Source: DAHUYF01 sp963838385 (GTDB lineage Bacteria; Pseudomonadota; Alphaproteobacteria; ATCC43930; CGMCC-115725). Taken from it: DNA of 64,000 bases. The notes below the pieces were generated by a model. That model did not search any database and was not told the origin of the DNA. It worked only from the letters and a program-made list of their open reading frames with translations. The stretch lies in assembly GCA_963838385.1 (NCBI GenBank), contig CAWIRE010000006.1:434001-498000 (forward strand), given 5' to 3'. This document shows positions 28,750-36,843 of the stretch, piece after piece. The position numbers and the translations under genes were made by a program. Numbering within the stretch: position 1 is the first letter of the stretch; every line of letters begins with the position of its first letter.

Positions 28750-29391
28750 TCAGGGACCGGGCTGGTCGCCGTTCTGGACGAGATCGAAGACCGGCAGGAA
28801 GAATTCCGGCTCCTGCGCCCCGGACACGGCGTATTGCCGCTCGAAGATGAAGCAGGGCACCGCGTTGACGCCGATCCGGCGCGCGCCGCGCTCCTCGGCG
28901 AGCACATGGTCGAGCTCGGCCGGGCTTTCCAGGAAGGCGACGGCCTCGGCCGCATCGAGCCCGACCGCGCCGGCGATCTCCGCCAGCACGGCGTGCTCGC
29001 CGATGTCGCGGCCGTCGAGGAAATAGGCGCGGAACAGCGCCTCGACCATCGCATCGGCGCGGCCTTCCGCCGCGGCATGGCGGATCAGGCGATGGGCGTC
29101 GCGGGTGTTGGGGGTGCGGCGGATGCGATCGAAGGCGAAGTCGATATCGACGCTCGCGCCGGCCGCGGCGACATTGGCATAGATGCGCTCGGCATGCGCG
29201 TCGCCGCCGAATTTGGCGGCGAGATAGGCCTGGCGATCGACGCCTTCGGCCGGCATGTCGGGATTGAGCTGGAACGGCCGCCAGACGATCTCGACCGCGA
29301 TCTCGGGGCGCAGCACCAGGGCCTTTTCCAACCGCCGCTTGCCGATGAAGCACCAGGGACAGACCACGTCGGAGACGATATCGATGCGCAT
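28750..29391 (-). CDS. DsbA-family oxidoreductase (FrnE/2-hydroxychromene-carboxylate isomerase-like)
   Basis: Thioredoxin-fold protein of 213 residues without a signal peptide, so cytoplasmic. The redox motif CPWC is at residues 11-14 in SDVVCPWCFIGKRRLEKAL, followed by the WRPFQLNPDMP segment typical of FrnE-like proteins. A helical insertion is at about residues 60-150 and the cis-Pro motif is GVNAVPCFIFE. GAGGAGG precedes ATG 29391. Family members act as disulfide isomerases or in polyketide and aromatic metabolism; the substrate here is unknown. Confidence 0.9.
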   Translation of the reverse strand: MRIDIVSDVVCPWCFIGKRRLEKALVLRPEIAVEIVWRPFQLNPDMPAEGVDRQAYLAAKFGGDAHAERIYANVAAAGASVDIDFAFDRIRRTPNTRDAHRLIRHAAAEGRADAMVEALFRAYFLDGRDIGEHAVLAEIAGAVGLDAAEAVAFLESPAELDHVLAEERGARRIGVNAVPCFIFERQYAVSGAQEPEFFLPVFDLVQNGDQPGP

Positions 29392-29503
29392 GCCTCGGCC
29401 TCCTCGCTGCCGGCATCGCCTTTCATAGCACGCTCAGAGACTTGACGCTCGTTCCTGCGGCGTCAAGGATGGCGCGCCGCGGGGAGGATGGAGGCAGGGC
29501 ATC

Positions 29504-30268
29504 ATGGCAGGGTTCGATCTCGCCGGCCGGGTGGCGCTGGTGACCGGCGCCTCGGCCGGGCTCGGCCGCCATTTCGCCGGCGTGCTGGCTGAAGCCGGCG
29601 CCGCGGTGGCGCTGGCGGCGCGCCGGCGCGATCAGCTCGAGGCGGCGGTGGCGGAGATCGTAGCATCCGGCGGTCGTGCCGCCGCGGTGGCGTGCGACGT
29701 GACCGACGCCGCGAGCGTGGGTGCCGCGGTGCAGGCGGCCGAGGCGGCGCTCGGCCCGGTCGACATCCTCGTCAACAACGCCGGGATCGCCATCTCCAAG
29801 CCGATGCTGGAGCACAGCGAGGCGGAATGGGACCGGGTCGTCGATACCAATCTCAAGGGCGCCTGGCTGCTGTCGCGCGATCTTGCCGCGCGCTGGGTCG
29901 CCGCCGGACGGCGCGGCCGCATCGTCAACATCGCCTCGCTGCTGGCGCTGCGGCCGATCCGCAACGTGCCCAGCTATTGCGCGGCCAAGGCCGGGCTGGT
30001 GCACCTCACCCACGCCATGGCGATGGAGCTGGCGCGCAAAGGCATCACCGTCAACGCCATCGCTCCGGGATATTTCGAGACCGACATGAATCGCGGCTTT
30101 CTGCGCAGCGAGGTCGGCCAGGCGCTGATTTCGCGCATCCCGATGGGCCGCTCGGGCGCGGCGCAGGATCTCGACGGCGCGCTGCTGCTGCTGGTCTCGG
30201 AGGCGGGCGCCTACATCACCGGCGCCGTCCTGCCGGTGGATGGCGGCCACGCCGTGGCGAGCGTGTGA
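29504..30268 (+). CDS. SDR family oxidoreductase
   Basis: NAD(P)-dependent short-chain dehydrogenase/reductase, 254 residues. The nucleotide motif is TGASAGLG (about residues 14-21) and the structural NNAG is at 91-94. Catalytic Ser145, Tyr158 and Lys162 lie in NIAS and YCAAK, and the C-terminal motif is AIAPGYFETDM. GGAGG precedes ATG 29504. The stop overlaps the GTG of the phosphotransferase gene, and a DUF6285 gene follows. This set often accompanies acyl-CoA dehydrogenase pathways, so a 3-hydroxyacyl-CoA or similar substrate is plausible but unproven. Confidence 0.92.
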   Translation: MAGFDLAGRVALVTGASAGLGRHFAGVLAEAGAAVALAARRRDQLEAAVAEIVASGGRAAAVACDVTDAASVGAAVQAAEAALGPVDILVNNAGIAISKPMLEHSEAEWDRVVDTNLKGAWLLSRDLAARWVAAGRRGRIVNIASLLALRPIRNVPSYCAAKAGLVHLTHAMAMELARKGITVNAIAPGYFETDMNRGFLRSEVGQALISRIPMGRSGAAQDLDGALLLLVSEAGAYITGAVLPVDGGHAVASV

Positions 30269-31267
30269 TCGCCGCCGGGCTCGCGCGCTGGCTCGCCCGC
30301 GCCACCGCAGCGCGCGGCGTCGAGATCGCGGCGATCGGCCGCCTGCCCAACGGCGCCGTGCAGGAGAATTGGCGCCTCGACGCGCGCTTCGACGGCGGCC
30401 GCCTTGCCGGCGAGCGGGTGCTGGCGCTGCGCTGCGATGCCGCGACGAGGCTCGGCATCGGCCTTACGCGCGCCGTCGAGTTCGCGGTCCTGCGCGCCCT
30501 CCATGGCGCGGGCGTGACCGTGCCGGAGCCGCTGCTGCTGTGCGAGGATCGCGGCATCATCGGCCGGCCCTTCTTCCTCACGCGCTTCGTCGCCGGCGAG
30601 GCGCGATCCGGGCCGCATCGTCTCGGGCGCGCTCGGCGGCGAGCGCACGGCGCTGATCGCGCGCCTGGCGTCCGAGCTGGCGCGGCTCCAGGCGGTGACG
30701 CCGCCCTGGCCGGGGCTCGAGGGGCTCGATCCGCCGCCGGCCGATCCGGCGCAGGCGCGGCTCGAGGAATGCGCGCGGCTGCTGGCGGCCGATGGCGAGC
30801 CGCATCCGGTGGCGGAATGGGGGCTGCGCTGGCTCATCCGGCATGCTCCGGCGCCGGCCTCGCCGGTGCTCTGCCACGGCGATTTCCGCACTGGCAATTT
30901 TCTCGCCGATACAACGGGTTTCACGGCGCTGCTCGACTGGGAGTTCAGCCATTGGGGCGATGCCCACGAGGATCTCGGCTGGTTCTGCCTCGGGCCTTGG
31001 CGGTTCGGCGCCTATGCCCGCGAGGCGGGCGGGATTGCCGCGCGCGACGCGCTCTGTCGCGCCTATGAGGCCGCGGCGGGGCGCGCCGTCGATGCGGCGC
31101 GGCTGCGCTGGTGGGAAGTGATGGCGGCGCTGCGCTGGCTGGTGATCGCGCTGCGCCAGCGCGACCGCTGCCTCGAGGGCGGCGAGCGCTCGCTCGACCT
31201 GGCGCTGACCGGCCGCCGCCCGGCCGAATGCGAGTTCGAGATCATGGCGCTGACCGAGGATGCCTGA
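30265..31267 (+). CDS. Phosphotransferase family protein (APH/ACAD10-like kinase fold), one-base frameshift
   Basis: About 333 residues of aminoglycoside-phosphotransferase-like kinase fold. The N-lobe has RLPNGAVQENWRLDARF and LALRCDAATRLGIG. The catalytic loop is VLCHGDFRTGNFL and the metal site ALLDWEFSHWGDAHEDLGW. GTG 30265 overlaps the SDR stop. The frame breaks near 30602-30605 (GCGCGA where one base fewer joins GEADPGRIVSGALGG). Length is a multiple of three plus one. In bacteria this family next to DUF6285 is linked to acyl-CoA dehydrogenase clusters, suggesting phosphorylation of a hydroxyacyl-CoA rather than antibiotic resistance. Confidence 0.85.
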
Positions 31268-31623
31268 TGCGCGACCGTCCCGATGCCGCTTTCCTGCTCG
31301 CGCTGGCGCGGCAAGCGGCGACCGACGGCGAGGCTCCCGAGCTCCTGGCCCGCGCCCGCGCCATCGCCGAGCGCGAGCGCGCCGCCGGCGATGCCCCGGT
31401 CGAGCGCTTGCGGCGGGCGCTGGCGGAGCGCTATGGCGATGGCGACATCGGCTCTCTGCTGCGGCGGCTTGCCGCAGAGATCCGCGCCGGCGCCGCCGAT
31501 GCGCCCGGCGCCGAGCAGACGGCGCTGCGCCGGCTGCTGTGGGCGATGACACGCGAGAAACTGGCCGAGAGCAATCCCGACTATCTCGCCGCCGCCGCGG
31601 CCGCCGGCGCGGCGCCGGGGTGA
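31267..31623 (+). CDS. DUF6285-like small protein
   Basis: 118 residues, mostly helical and Ala/Arg/Leu-rich: FLLALARQAATDGEAPELLARARAIAERER, then RRLAAEIRAGAADAP and LWAMTREKLAESNPDYLAAA. The pattern fits the DUF6285 proteins usually encoded directly after an ACAD10-like phosphotransferase. ATG 31267 overlaps the phosphotransferase stop (TGATG), so this is the third gene of a coupled operon starting at 29504. Its biochemical role is unknown. Confidence 0.82.
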   Translation: MRDRPDAAFLLALARQAATDGEAPELLARARAIAERERAAGDAPVERLRRALAERYGDGDIGSLLRRLAAEIRAGAADAPGAEQTALRRLLWAMTREKLAESNPDYLAAAAAAGAAPG

Positions 31624-31700
31624 CGGCAACTCGCGCCGGCCGGGGCGCTATGCTAGTTTCCTTGCGCGCAGCGGCAGCGGATGCTGCCAGGGGAAGGGTG

Positions 31701-32117
31701 ATGATTGCTGAGGCAAGAAGGGGATCGCGTCGCGGACGGCGCCGGGCGATGGCGACGCTGTGCATCGCCGGTGCATTGCTGCTCGCCGGTTGCGCCGGCA
31801 AGCACGCCGCGCCGGCGGCGGCCGATCAGGGACCGCAACAAACATTGATGCGCGCGCGCAACCTGTGCCGCGATTTCGGCTACACGCCGGGCACGATGGA
31901 ATTCGCCCGCTGCGCGCAGACGGAATATGACCGCATGGCGCTGGCGGTGCCGCAGCCGATGCCGCCGCCGGTCGCGCCGCCGCCCCAGGCGGCGCAATCG
32001 CCGCCGCCTGCGGCGGCCTCCCAACCGGCGCCGCAGGCCAGCAGCGACGACGATTGGCTGATCAACTGGCTGAAGCGGCCGCCGGTCTGCGGCCAGGCCG
32101 CCTGCTCGGTACGCTAG
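31701..32117 (+). CDS. Putative lipoprotein
   Basis: 138 residues from ATG 31701 (GGGAAGG upstream). The N-terminus has an Arg-rich region followed by a hydrophobic stretch ending in lipobox LLAGC at about residues 27-31. The mature part has RARNLCRDFGYTPGTMEFARCAQTEYDRMA, a two-Cys helical motif seen in many small alphaproteobacterial lipoproteins. A Pro/Gln/Ala-rich linker and a tail with two Cys follow. The stop codon TAG lies in palindromic element copy 3. Function unknown. Confidence 0.8.
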   Translation: MIAEARRGSRRGRRRAMATLCIAGALLLAGCAGKHAAPAAADQGPQQTLMRARNLCRDFGYTPGTMEFARCAQTEYDRMALAVPQPMPPPVAPPPQAAQSPPPAAASQPAPQASSDDDWLINWLKRPPVCGQAACSVR

Positions 32118-32205
32118 CGCGACGCGCAGCGTCGTCGCTGGCGGGCGTCAGCGCCCCGGACTTGATCCGGGGCGCGGAAGCCCGCACCGTGATGGCTAGC
32201 ATCGG
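32114..32205. repeat. REP-like palindromic element, copy 3
   Basis: Starts with CTAG (32114-32117) whose TAG ends the lipoprotein gene. Stem 1 is CGACGC-GCA-GCGTCG, followed by TCGCTGGCGGGCGTCA. Stem 2 is GCGCCCCGGA-CTTGA-TCCGGGGCGC, and the tail GGAAGCCCGCACCGTGATGG ends in CTAGC. The tail is identical to that of copy 4 over more than twenty bases. Confidence 0.85.
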
Positions 32206-32217
32206 GCGAGGGAAAGC

Positions 32218-33156
32218 ATGAAGCCGGACATCCTCCTGACCGTTCCGCTCTACGCCACCGCGGTGGAGCAGCTCGACCAGCTCTTCACCGTGCATCGGCT
32301 GTGGCAGGCCAAGCACCGCTCGGCCTTCTTCGGCGAGATCAGGGATCGCGTCCGCGCGATCGCCACGTTCGGCGGCTTTCGCATCGACGGCGCCTTCATG
32401 GACGAGCTGCCCAAGACCGAGATCATCTCGACCATGAGCATCGGCGTCGACCATATCGATCTCGCCGCCGCCAAGGCGCGCGGGATCGCCGTGACCAACA
32501 CACCCGACGTGCTGACCGAGGACGTCGCCGATATCGGCATGGCGCTGCTGCTGGCGGTGGCGCGCCGGATCGTGGTCGGCGACCGCCATGTGCGCGCGGG
32601 CAAGTGGCTCGAAGCGGGGCTGCCGCTGACCACCAAGATCGGCGGCGCCACCATGGGCATTCTCGGGCTGGGCCGCATCGGCCTTGCCATCGCCAGGCGC
32701 GCCGAGGCCTTCGGCATGACGGTCGTCTATCACGGTCCGCGCGCGAAGCCGGACGCGCCCTACCGCTACTACCCGAGCCTGGTCGAGATGGCGCGCGACA
32801 GCGACTATCTCATGGTGAGCTGCCCCGGCGGCGCCGAGACGCGCAACCTCGTCGATGCCGCGGTGCTGGCGGCGCTCGGCCCGGAGGGCGTGGTCCTCAA
32901 CATCGCCCGCGGCTCGGTGATCGACGAGCCGGTGATGGTGCGGATGCTGCAGGAAGGCCGGCTGGGCGGTGCCGGGCTCGATGTCTTCGCCGAGGAGCCG
33001 CGCGTGCCCGAGACGCTCTTCGCGCTCGAGAACGTGGTGCTGCTGCCGCATGTGGGCAGCGCCACCCATGCGACCCGCGCCGCCATGGGCCAGCTCGTGG
33101 TCGACAATCTGGTAGCGCATTTCGCCGGCAAGCCGCTGCTCACCCGCGTGGTGTGA
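32218..33156 (+). CDS. D-2-hydroxyacid dehydrogenase (glyoxylate/hydroxypyruvate reductase type)
   Basis: NAD(P)-dependent oxidoreductase of 312 residues. The Rossmann motif MGILGLGRIGLAIARR lies at about residues 143-158. Catalytic Arg is in NIARGSVID, Glu in DVFAEEP and His in LLPHVGSATHATR, all conserved. The N-terminal catalytic-domain motif STMSIGVDHIDLAAAKARGI is present. GAGGGAAA lies upstream of ATG 32218. Family members reduce glyoxylate, hydroxypyruvate or related keto acids. It stands alone between a repeat element and a convergent small gene. Confidence 0.93.
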   Translation: MKPDILLTVPLYATAVEQLDQLFTVHRLWQAKHRSAFFGEIRDRVRAIATFGGFRIDGAFMDELPKTEIISTMSIGVDHIDLAAAKARGIAVTNTPDVLTEDVADIGMALLLAVARRIVVGDRHVRAGKWLEAGLPLTTKIGGATMGILGLGRIGLAIARRAEAFGMTVVYHGPRAKPDAPYRYYPSLVEMARDSDYLMVSCPGGAETRNLVDAAVLAALGPEGVVLNIARGSVIDEPVMVRMLQEGRLGGAGLDVFAEEPRVPETLFALENVVLLPHVGSATHATRAAMGQLVVDNLVAHFAGKPLLTRVV

Positions 33157-33168
33157 CGGCGGCGCCGG

Positions 33169-33519
33169 CTAGAACTTCTCCTCGCCGCGCGCTCTCACCG
33201 GATCGGGAAAGTCGCGATAGAGCGCAAAGCGCGCGTCGCTGGCCATTGAATTTACGGCAAAATGCAGGCTCTCGACGGGGTCGCGCCGGGCCGCCGCGCG
33301 GGCGAAGGCGGCGTCGAGCTGCGCCAGGTCGTGGAGCTCGATCATGATGTGGAACTCGCCGAGTTCGGGCGGGGCGAGGCCGAGCTTGCGCCGCGTCAGC
33401 CGCCAGCCGGCGATCAGCCCGTGCTCCTGGAGATGGCCGAGATAGGCGGCAATCCGTTCGCCGAACTCGCTGTCGCTCAGCCCCGGCTTCAGGTTGCACC
33501 AGATGTGATAGAGGTCCAT
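33169..33519 (-). CDS. Conserved hypothetical protein (DUF6614-like)
   Basis: 116 residues from ATG 33519 (AGGAGG upstream). The chain reads as a small ferredoxin-like alpha/beta fold: DLYHIWCNLKPGLSDSEF, GWRLTRRKLGLAPPELGEFHIMIELHDLAQLDAAF, then SLHFAVNSMASDARFALYRDFPD. I recognise the GWR..RRKLG....LGEFH pattern from DUF6614-type proteins. It is convergent with the dehydrogenase at 32218. Possible dimeric monooxygenase-like fold; function unknown. Confidence 0.8.
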   Translation of the reverse strand: MDLYHIWCNLKPGLSDSEFGERIAAYLGHLQEHGLIAGWRLTRRKLGLAPPELGEFHIMIELHDLAQLDAAFARAAARRDPVESLHFAVNSMASDARFALYRDFPDPVRARGEEKF

Positions 33520-33554
33520 CCCCGTGCCTCCTGCCGCCTTGCGCCGCCCGTCCC

Positions 33555-33593
33555 GCAAAAGCGAAGCGGCGCCGGGGAAACCCCGGCGCCGCC
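33555..33593 (-). terminator. Rho-independent-type terminator after the porin gene
   Basis: Perfect 12-base-pair stem GCGGCGCCGGGG (33566-33577) / CCCCGGCGCCGC (33581-33592) with an AAA loop, 30 bases past the porin stop. On the minus strand it is followed by TTCGCTTTTGC, a short U-rich tract. Confidence 0.75.
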
Positions 33594-33622
33594 TAGAATA
33601 TCAGGATTGAACTCGGGCCGCC

Positions 33623-34526
33623 TTAGAAGGGGAAGGAGACGCCGAGGTGATAGAAGCTGGCATTCGCCGCGTTCTCGGCCGAGACGCCGAACAGCGCCTT
33701 GGCGTTGATTTCCGCGGGGCCGAAATTGTAGCCCATGAGCGGGCCGGCGAGGACGTGCTGCGCCTCGTTGCAGCCGCTGGTGTTGCCGGAGCCGGTGTCG
33801 CAGGTGAACTGCTTCGTGTAGTTGCCGCCGGCGCCGAAGGTCCACTTGCCGAACGACTTCGACACGGTGTAGTCGAGGTAGAACACGTTACCCGACTGGA
33901 TGTTGGTGTGATCGTCGTTCGTGTTGAAGTCGAACACGGCGTGCCCGGTCAAGTTCCACCCGCCCTGGAGCCAGCTCAGGGCGATATCCGGCTCGAAGGT
34001 GTAGAAATTGTTGGCGATGGCGGAAGCACCTGAGCTGGTGCCGTGGTTGGTGTCGCCGTCATTCAGATAGACCGAGAAGCCGACCTTGAAGAAGAACGGA
34101 TGGAAGTTCCAACCGAGGTTGATCGGCGAGATGATGGTGTTGAACATGCCGCTGGAGGTCGAGTTGGTCGACCCCGAGTTCGGGCCCACATTCACGTTCT
34201 GCATCGCATAGGGCTCGACGATCGCGGCGGCATAGGTGGCGCCGAGAATGTTCCAGCCCGGGACCCAGAGGACCGACGGAATGTTCAGGTAGACATTGAC
34301 GTTGCCGCCCCTGTGGATTGCCCGAATTGTTCTTGAATCCGCCAGTGATGATGACGTTGTCATCGCTGGCGTAGAAGCCGGCAGGCGGCAGCGCGCCGCT
34401 CGGAATACCGACGGAAACGCCCGGGAGGTAAGGCGAATTGCCTTCCAGCGCATAGGCATTGCCGGCCCATGCCGCAAACGCGACCGCCCCAGCAGTCGCT
34501 GCGAGTTTAACGAGCTTTGATGTCAT
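33623..34526 (-). CDS. Outer-membrane porin/transporter (SphA/MetA-like), one-base frameshift
   Basis: About 300 residues. The signal peptide is at about residues 1-26 (VKLAATAGAVAFAAWAGNAYA), with the mature start LEGNSPYLPGVSVGIPSGALPPAGFY typical of the phenol-degradation/SphA-like outer-membrane beta-barrel family. Barrel strands include NLGWNFHPFFFKVGFSVYL and DIALSWLQGGWNLTGHAVFD, ending in the aromatic VSFPF. The frame breaks in CCCC 34308-34311: NNSGNPQG is in one frame and GNVNVYLNIPSVLWVPG in the next, and dropping one base joins them. Length is a multiple of three plus one. A strong terminator follows. Substrate unknown, perhaps hydrophobic. Confidence 0.82.
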
Positions 34527-34734
34527 TTCTTGAACCCCGCCTTCTAGAAATAGTGTGACCCAAGCCGGTTCATTCGACCCCCGGCCAAATCCACCGCCAA
34601 ACATCCGTCGAACCCGCTTGGCAAGGCAAGTATCCGCTGGCTTTTTGCCCAGGTTTTCCGGATTGTGTGACCGAATTACAACAATCTGGCATCGGGCCGG
34701 GCAAGAATTGAATAATCTGCCCCTAATTAGGGAA

Positions 34735-34850
34735 AAAAGAGTGCCGTCGCATCGTAAGGGGAGGAGACGCCGACACAAGTAGAAGTCGACCTGGGCGGGA
34801 CGAGCTGGTCTTCGTTGCAGCCGTTGGCGTCGCCGGCCCGGCATGCCGCC
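34735..34850 (-). pseudogene. Decayed duplicate of the porin 3' end
   Basis: Two blocks repeat the neighbouring porin gene on the same strand. Around 34751-34778 (AAGGGGAGGAGACGCCGAC...AGTAGAAG) it mirrors 33626-33655 (AAGGGGAAGGAGACGCCGAG...ATAGAAG). Around 34808-34835 (CTTCGTTGCAGCCGTTGG) it mirrors 33757-33780 (CCTCGTTGCAGCCGCTGG). The roughly 100 bases between these blocks in the intact gene are missing. This is the remnant of a tandem porin copy. Confidence 0.65.
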
Positions 34851-34930
34851 GCGCGATCACACCTCTTGCGGGGCGTCGCGGTTTCTCTACTCTCGCGGCG
34901 GTCTGCCGGCGCAAGGGCGGAAGGAACTTC

Positions 34931-35552
34931 ATGCACGAGATTTTCCAAGGCATATCGGTCGTCGCCTATCGTCACCTTGGCGCGCGCCGCCGATGCCGTG
35001 CCGCTGGCATCGGCGCTGCTGCGCGGCGGGCTCTCGGTCATCGAGGTCACGCTGCGCACGCCGGAGGCGACCGACGCCATCCGCGCCATCGCCGGCCATC
35101 TGCCCGAGGCGGTGGTCGGCGCCGGCACCGTGCTGAGCGGCGCCGATGTCACGCGCGCGGTCGCGGCCGGAGCGCGCTTCCTGGCGAGCCCCGGGCTGAC
35201 GCCCGACCTCGTCGCTGCCGGGCTCGGCAGCGAGCTTCCCTATCTGCCCGGCGCGGCGACGCCATCCGAGGTGATCGCCGCCCGCGAGCACGGCTTCTCG
35301 CTGCTCCGCTTCTTTCCGGCGGAAGCGGCGGGCGGGATCGCGGCGTTGCGGCAGCTGGCGCCGGTCTTCCCCGGCATCGCCTTCTGCCCGGCCGGCGGGC
35401 TCGATGGCGCGCGGGCCGCGGATTATCTGGCGCTGCCCAACGTGCCGCTGGTGGGCGGGAGCTGGATGGCGCCTGCCGAGGCGATCGCCGCCGGCGATTG
35501 GGCCGGCATCGAAGAACGGGCGCGCCAGGCGGCACTGCTGCGGCGGCGCTGA
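34931..35552 (+). CDS. 2-keto-3-deoxy-phosphogluconate (KDPG/KDG) aldolase family, one-base frameshift near the start
   Basis: Class I aldolase of about 206 residues cleaving a 2-keto-3-deoxy sugar acid (phosphate) to pyruvate plus an aldehyde. Conserved parts are LLRGGLSVIEVTLRTPEATDAIR (catalytic Glu), VVGAGTVLS, ARFLASPGLTPDLV, the Schiff-base strand FSLLRFFPAEAAGG, where the lysine of canonical KDPG aldolases (FKFFPAE) reads Arg, and PAGGLDGARAADYLALPNV. ATG 34931 has GGAAGGA upstream but is in the wrong frame; dropping one base within 34958-34965 joins MHEIFQGISV to SPIVTLARAADAVPLA. Length is a multiple of three plus one. It pairs functionally with the dehydratase at 36844. Confidence 0.82.
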
Positions 35553-35561
35553 GCGCCGCGC

Positions 35562-35939
35562 TCAGCCGGCGAGCTTATAGCCGTTGTTGCGCAGGCACTG
35601 ATCGACGATCGCCTTCTCCTGCGGCGACACCTGCACCTGGCTCGCGCCCGCGGCGGTGCCGAGGACGAAGCCCGAGACCGCGCCGTAGCTCATTCCGAGC
35701 CCGGAATTGCCGGCGAAGAACCAGCCCCCGACGGCGCCCAGGCCGGCGCCCATCCCGGCGCCGAGCAGCGCGCCGGCGAGAACCGGCCCGTAGCGGTCGC
35801 GCTCGGCGACCTTCTTGCAGTCGCGCAGATCGGTCTCGTATCGCGCGGCATCGACGCCGCCGAGAGCGACGGCCGGGTGGTAACCGCTGGCGGGCGCGCA
35901 GCCGGCGAGAGCGCAGAGCAGCAGCAGGGCGCGGCGCAT
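35562..35939 (-). CDS. Glycine-zipper lipoprotein
   Basis: 125 residues from ATG 35939. A short signal with lipobox LAGC lies at about residues 10-13 (RRALLLLCALAGCAPASG). The mature part has LRDCKKVAERDRYGPVLAG, then a glycine-zipper segment LLGAGMGAGLGAVGGWFFAGNSGLGMSYG (about residues 56-90) and a Cys-containing tail QCLRNNGYKLAG. Glycine-zipper lipoproteins associate with the envelope; the role here is unknown. Its end is convergent with the aldolase, with nine bases between the stops. Confidence 0.82.
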   Translation of the reverse strand: MRRALLLLCALAGCAPASGYHPAVALGGVDAARYETDLRDCKKVAERDRYGPVLAGALLGAGMGAGLGAVGGWFFAGNSGLGMSYGAVSGFVLGTAAGASQVQVSPQEKAIVDQCLRNNGYKLAG

Positions 35940-35984
35940 CCCGTCACTCTCCCTCAACCCCCCGGTATCGTCAATGCGCGGCCC

Positions 35985-36722
35985 TCAATAGGTCGCGCGG
36001 CCGCCGGAGAGATCGAACACGCCGCCGGTGCTGAAGGAGCAGTCCTCCGAGGCCAGCCAGGCGATCATCGCCGCGATCTCCTCGACGCCGCCGAAGCGGC
36101 CCAGCGGGATCTTCGACAGCATGTAGTCGATGTGCTGCTGCGTCATCTGGGCGAACATCTCGGTCTTGACCGCGGCCGGGGTGACGCAATTGACGCGGAT
36201 GCCGGTGCGCGCAAGCTCCTTGCCGAGCGATTTCGTCAGCGCGATCACCCCCGCCTTGGCGGCGGAATAGGCCCCGGCGTTGGGGTTGCCCTCCTTGCCG
36301 GCGACCGAGGAGATCGCGACGATGCGGCCGTAATCGCGCTGCTCCATGCCCGGTATCACCGCGCGGCAGGCGAGGAAGACGCCGGTCAGGTCGATGTCGA
36401 TCACCTGCCGCCAGGCCGCCACCGGATACTGCGCCACGGTGGCGTTGGGGCCGGTGATGCCGGCGCTGGCGACGAGGATTTCGACCGGCCCGAGCCGACG
36501 CTCGGTGTCGGCCAGCGCCGCGGCCAGCGAGCGCTCGTCGGTGACGTCGACGGTGCAGCCGATGGCGCCGGCGAGCCGCGCCGCGGCGGTCTGCGCGCCG
36601 TCAACGTCCCAGAGCGCCGGCCGCGCGCCGCTCTGCACGAAGCGCTCGGCGCAGGCGAAGCCGATGCCGCGGGCGCCGCCGGTGATGACCGCGACGCGGT
36701 CCCTGAGATCGATGTCGTTCAT
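35985..36722 (-). CDS. SDR family oxidoreductase (sugar-acid pathway candidate)
   Basis: NAD(P)-dependent short-chain dehydrogenase, 245 residues, start ATG 36722 with GGAGG upstream. The nucleotide site is TGGARGIG (residues 14-21). Catalytic Ser138/139, Tyr152 and Lys156 are in ISS and YSAAK, and the C-terminal motif is VTPAAVKTEMF. The usual NNAG reads ASAG. It is divergent from the arabinonate-type dehydratase across a 121-base shared promoter region. With the aldolase 400 bases away it forms a plausible non-phosphorylative sugar-acid route, for example aldose or keto-deoxy-acid oxidation, which is inferred from context. Confidence 0.9.
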   Translation of the reverse strand: MNDIDLRDRVAVITGGARGIGFACAERFVQSGARPALWDVDGAQTAAARLAGAIGCTVDVTDERSLAAALADTERRLGPVEILVASAGITGPNATVAQYPVAAWRQVIDIDLTGVFLACRAVIPGMEQRDYGRIVAISSVAGKEGNPNAGAYSAAKAGVIALTKSLGKELARTGIRVNCVTPAAVKTEMFAQMTQQHIDYMLSKIPLGRFGGVEEIAAMIAWLASEDCSFSTGGVFDLSGGRATY

Positions 36723-36843
36723 CGCTCCTCCGATCGCTTGTGGGCGCTGGTTCCCGCTGTAAGATAGGCCAACGCGTCGCGGCGGGACATCCGATCGGCT
36801 CCAGGACCGCCGTCGACCGGCGACCACGATAATGGAGGGAACG

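Noticed and set aside
27792..29078. Thr/Ser/Gly-repeat protein on the minus strand
   Set aside because: It is the reverse reading of the Gly/Ala array plus antisense of the DsbA gene. The plus-strand frame has a signal peptide, ribosome site and conserved tail.
30265..31267. Aminoglycoside resistance gene
   Set aside because: The kinase fold is shared, but the SDR and DUF6285 context and the sequence pattern fit the ACAD10-like phosphotransferases rather than antibiotic kinases.
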